Source: Microcaldota archaeon
GTDB lineage: Archaea > Micrarchaeota > Micrarchaeia > Norongarragalinales > Norongarragalinaceae
Assembly: GCA_016214445.1 (NCBI GenBank)
Contig: JACROM010000101.1
Coordinates: 1-5,677 of the forward strand
DNA length: 5,677 nt
Reading direction: 5' to 3'
Part shown: positions 3,507 to 5,677 of the stretch, piece by piece
Layout: each line of letters begins with the position of its first letter
Position numbering within the stretch: the first letter of the stretch is position 1
Notes under the pieces: generated by a model
Database searches by the model: none
The model's input: the letters and a program-made list of their open reading frames with translations, nothing else
Told to the model about the DNA's origin: nothing
Position numbers and translations under genes: made by a program

Positions 3507-5677
3507 TCACAGTTTTTCGTGGAAAGTGCGCGCGATCACCTCGCGCTGGTGCTCCTTGCTGAGCTTCACGAAGTTGACGGCGTAGCCGCTGACGCGTATG
3601 GTCAGGTTAGGGTATTTTTCAGGATGCACCATCGCGTCCTCAAGCGTCTCCCTGTCGAGCACGTTGACGTTGATGTGGTGGCCGTTCTTGATGAAGTAGC
3701 CGTCTATTAGGTTGCGCAGGTTAGCTGTCACTTCGGACTCGCTCTTGCCAAGCACTCCCGGCACAGTCGTAAACGTGTTGGATATGCCGTCGAGGCAGGC
3801 AGAGTAGGGGATTTTGGCGACGCTGTTGAGCGAGGCTATGGCGCCGTTGTGTTCGCGGCCGTGCATCGGGTTCGCGCCAGGAGCGAAAGGCGCCCCTGCT
3901 TTCCTGCCGTCCGGAGTGGCGCCGGTTTTCTTGCCGTAAAGCACATTGGAGGTTATGGTGAGTATTGAACACGTGTGCTCGGCGTTCCTGTAGGTGGGGT
4001 GCCTCTTGAGCGCGTTCATGAAACCAACAACGCCTTCTATTGCTATGTGGTCGGGCCGCGGGTCGTCGTTGCCGAAAGACGGGTAGTCGCCGGTTATGAT
4101 GAAGTCCTTGGCTATTCCGCGCTCGTCGCGTACAGCCTTGACTTTGGCGTATTTTATAGCTGAGAGCGAATCAGTCACCACGCTCAACCCTGCTAGTCCG
4201 AAGGCCATGAAGCGCTTGACTTTGGTGTCGTGCAACGCCATCTCTATCCTCTCGTAATAGTACTTGTCGTGCATGTAGTGTATGAAGTTCATGGCGTTGA
4301 CGTAGTTCTCTGCGAGCCAGTCAGTCATGAACATGAAATTCGCCTTGACCTGGTCATAGTCCATGTGGTCGCCTATCTCGAACGGCGGTTTCGGGGCAAT
4401 CTGTTCGCCGCTTATCTCGTCGCGTCCGCTGTTTATCGCCAACAGCAAAACCTTTGGCGCGTTGCAGCGGGCGCCGAAGAACTGCATCTCCTTTCCAGTG
4501 CGCATGGCGCTGACGCAGCACGATATGGAGTAGTCGTCCGAGAAGTATGCGGACATGAGGTCGTCGTTTTCGTATTGCAAAGCTGATGTTTCTACGGATA
4601 GTTTGCAGGAGTAGTCCTTGAACTCCCGCGGCAAGCGTTGGCTCCAGAGAACTGTAAGGTTGGGCTCTGGCGCAGGCCCGATGTTGGTGAGAGTATTCAG
4701 GAAACGGAACGTTGTTTTAGTAACCAAGGGCTCGGAACTCATTCCTGCAAGGGCAAGGGTAACCCAAGTCGGGTCTCCTGCGAATATCTGGTCGTACTCC
4801 GGGGTCCTCAAATGGCGGACGAGCCGCATTTTTATGACCAACTGGTCTATGAGCTCCTGCGCCTGCTTTTCGTCGAGAACGCCGTTCTTCATGTCGCGCT
4901 GGATGTAGGCGTCGAAGAAGGAGTCAACGCGGCCAAAGCTCATGGCGGCTCCGTCCTGTTCCTTGACTGCAGCAAGGTAGGCGAACCACGTCCACTGGAT
5001 TGCTTCGCGCGCGTTCCCTGCCGGGCGCGAAATGTCGAACCCGTACGCTTCAGCCATCTGCCTGAGCTCTTCAAGCGACTTTATCTGTTCTGCCACTTCC
5101 TCGCGGAGCCGGATGTCCGTTGCAGGTATGTTTTCGAAGTCGTTCTTTTTCGCTTCCGCCAAAGCTGCTGTTCCATACAACGCCACACGCCTGTAGTCGC
5201 CGATTATCCTTCCCCTGCCGTATGCGTCTGGCAGGCCGGTTATCACGCCAGCTCGCCTGAGCTTTCTTATGGCGGGCGTGTAAACGTCGAATACCGCGTC
5301 GCTGTGCGTTTTCCGGTACTTAGTGAATATCTCTTTTACCCGGTCAGGCACCTTCACTCCGTATGCCTTGCATGCTGTTTCAACCATTCGGATGCCGCCG
5401 AAAGGTTTTATGGCCCTCTTCAACGGCTCGTCTGTCTGCAGGCCCACTATGACTTCGTTTTTTTCGTCTATGTAACCCGGAGCGTGGCTGGTTATGCTGG
5501 AAGGCGTTTTTTCGTCAACAGCTATCTTGCCTTGGCGTTCTTTTTCCAGAAGCTTCTCGGTTTTTTCCCAGACTTTGGCGGTCTTTTTGGTAGGCCCGGA
5601 CAGGAACCCCACGCCGCCCAAGTAGGGCTCATAGTTCTTCTGTATGAAGTCCCTAAGCTCAATGGCCTTGCACCAGT
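3507..5677 (-). CDS. pflB: Pyruvate formate-lyase (formate C-acetyltransferase), N-terminus cut by window edge
   Basis: This glycyl-radical enzyme converts pyruvate and CoA to acetyl-CoA and formate in anaerobic fermentation. The frame does not begin at the TTG at 5621: it continues to the right edge as [18 protein letters not shown], which aligns residue for residue with E. coli PFL W20 onward. About 19 residues are therefore missing, and 722 are visible. Counting from the TTG at 5621, the catalytic pair is C368-C369 (SISCCVSAM, bases 4520-4515), equivalent to E. coli C418-C419, and the radical glycine is G679 in [10 protein letters not shown] (bases 3587-3585), equivalent to G734. Other hallmarks are [62 protein letters not shown] and [14 protein letters not shown]. 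The spacing Cys-Cys to Gly and the CC pair identify true PFL rather than a diol or glycerol dehydratase relative. pflA follows in the same orientation. The promoter is outside the window. Confidence 0.96.
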   Translation of the reverse strand, partial: WCKAIELRDFIQKNYEPYLGGVGFLSGPTKKTAKVWEKTEKLLEKERQGKIAVDEKTPSSITSHAPGYIDEKNEVIVGLQTDEPLKRAIKPFGGIRMVETACKAYGVKVPDRVKEIFTKYRKTHSDAVFDVYTPAIRKLRRAGVITGLPDAYGRGRIIGDYRRVALYGTAALAEAKKNDFENIPATDIRLREEVAEQIKSLEELRQMAEAYGFDISRPAGNAREAIQWTWFAYLAAVKEQDGAAMSFGRVDSFFDAYIQRDMKNGVLDEKQAQELIDQLVIKMRLVRHLRTPEYDQIFAGDPTWVTLALAGMSSEPLVTKTTFRFLNTLTNIGPAPEPNLTVLWSQRLPREFKDYSCKLSVETSALQYENDDLMSAYFSDDYSISCCVSAMRTGKEMQFFGARCNAPKVLLLAINSGRDEISGEQIAPKPPFEIGDHMDYDQVKANFMFMTDWLAENYVNAMNFIHYMHDKYYYERIEMALHDTKVKRFMAFGLAGLSVVTDSLSAIKYAKVKAVRDERGIAKDFIITGDYPSFGNDDPRPDHIAIEGVVGFMNALKRHPTYRNAEHTCSILTITSNVLYGKKTGATPDGRKAGAPFAPGANPMHGREHNGAIASLNSVAKIPYSACLDGISNTFTTVPGVLGKSESEVTANLRNLIDGYFIKNGHHINVNVLDRETLEDAMVHPEKYPNLTIRVSGYAVNFVKLSKEHQREVIARTFHEKL

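Noticed and set aside
4230..4586. 118-codon plus-strand ORF opposite pflB, rich in Val, His and Glu
   Set aside because: It is an antisense shadow of highly conserved PFL codons, with no independent start signal. The same applies to the other plus-strand frames at 2992-3372, 3483-3710, 3975-4163 and 4618-4908.
5619..5621. TTG as the start of pflB
   Set aside because: The frame stays open to the window edge and the extra 18 codons align without gaps to E. coli PFL, so the true start is outside the window.

Overview
The window looks like a piece of an archaeal chromosome. The evidence is BRE/TATA-type promoters close to start codons (1317-1332, and an AT-rich element at 65-72), the lack of bacterial-style Shine-Dalgarno sites before several starts, an oligo-T terminator, and a small gene of the mostly archaeal DUF2080 transposon-associated family at 98-283. 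The PFL operon points to an anaerobic fermenter. A DPANN-type or related lineage known only from environmental genomes is a reasonable guess, but nothing here proves the phylum.

Left part (1-1092), accessory in character: the 5' edge holds the first codons of an apparent divergent gene (1-44, minus). A compact intergenic region (45-97) with a palindromic AT-rich core and a perfect 14-bp palindrome separates it from the DUF2080 gene (98-283). Downstream is an unrecognised 190-residue protein with a helix-hairpin-helix-like segment and a charged C-terminal coiled coil (299-871). Facing it is a small minus-strand ORF (about 901-1092) that reads like a real short protein and ends at a T-rich terminator. 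Codon choice differs between these genes, which suggests mixed origins.

Middle (1093-2627): a stretch with no convincing gene (1093-1316), then a well-formed archaeal promoter and an AAA_14/DUF4143 ATPase of 420 residues (1365-2627). An 8-bp inverted repeat and a 10-bp direct repeat lie between its TATA box and its start codon.

Right part (2665-5677, minus strand): a two-gene operon, pyruvate formate-lyase followed by its radical-SAM activating enzyme. PFL (pflB) runs off the right edge; alignment from memory with E. coli PFL suggests about 19 N-terminal residues are missing. The Cys-Cys pair and the glycyl-radical motif are intact. The activase (pflA) has the CxxxCxxC cluster motif, but also a duplicated segment upstream of the conserved domain and a Ser at the position of a cation-binding Asp in the E. 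coli enzyme. Together the two proteins would split pyruvate and CoA non-oxidatively into acetyl-CoA and formate. The ATPase and this operon converge, 37 bases apart.

I found no tRNA, rRNA, CRISPR array or complete insertion sequence. The items most worth a second look are the DUF2080 gene with the palindrome at its promoter, the inverted repeat at the ATPase start, and the odd N-terminus and cation site of the PFL activase.
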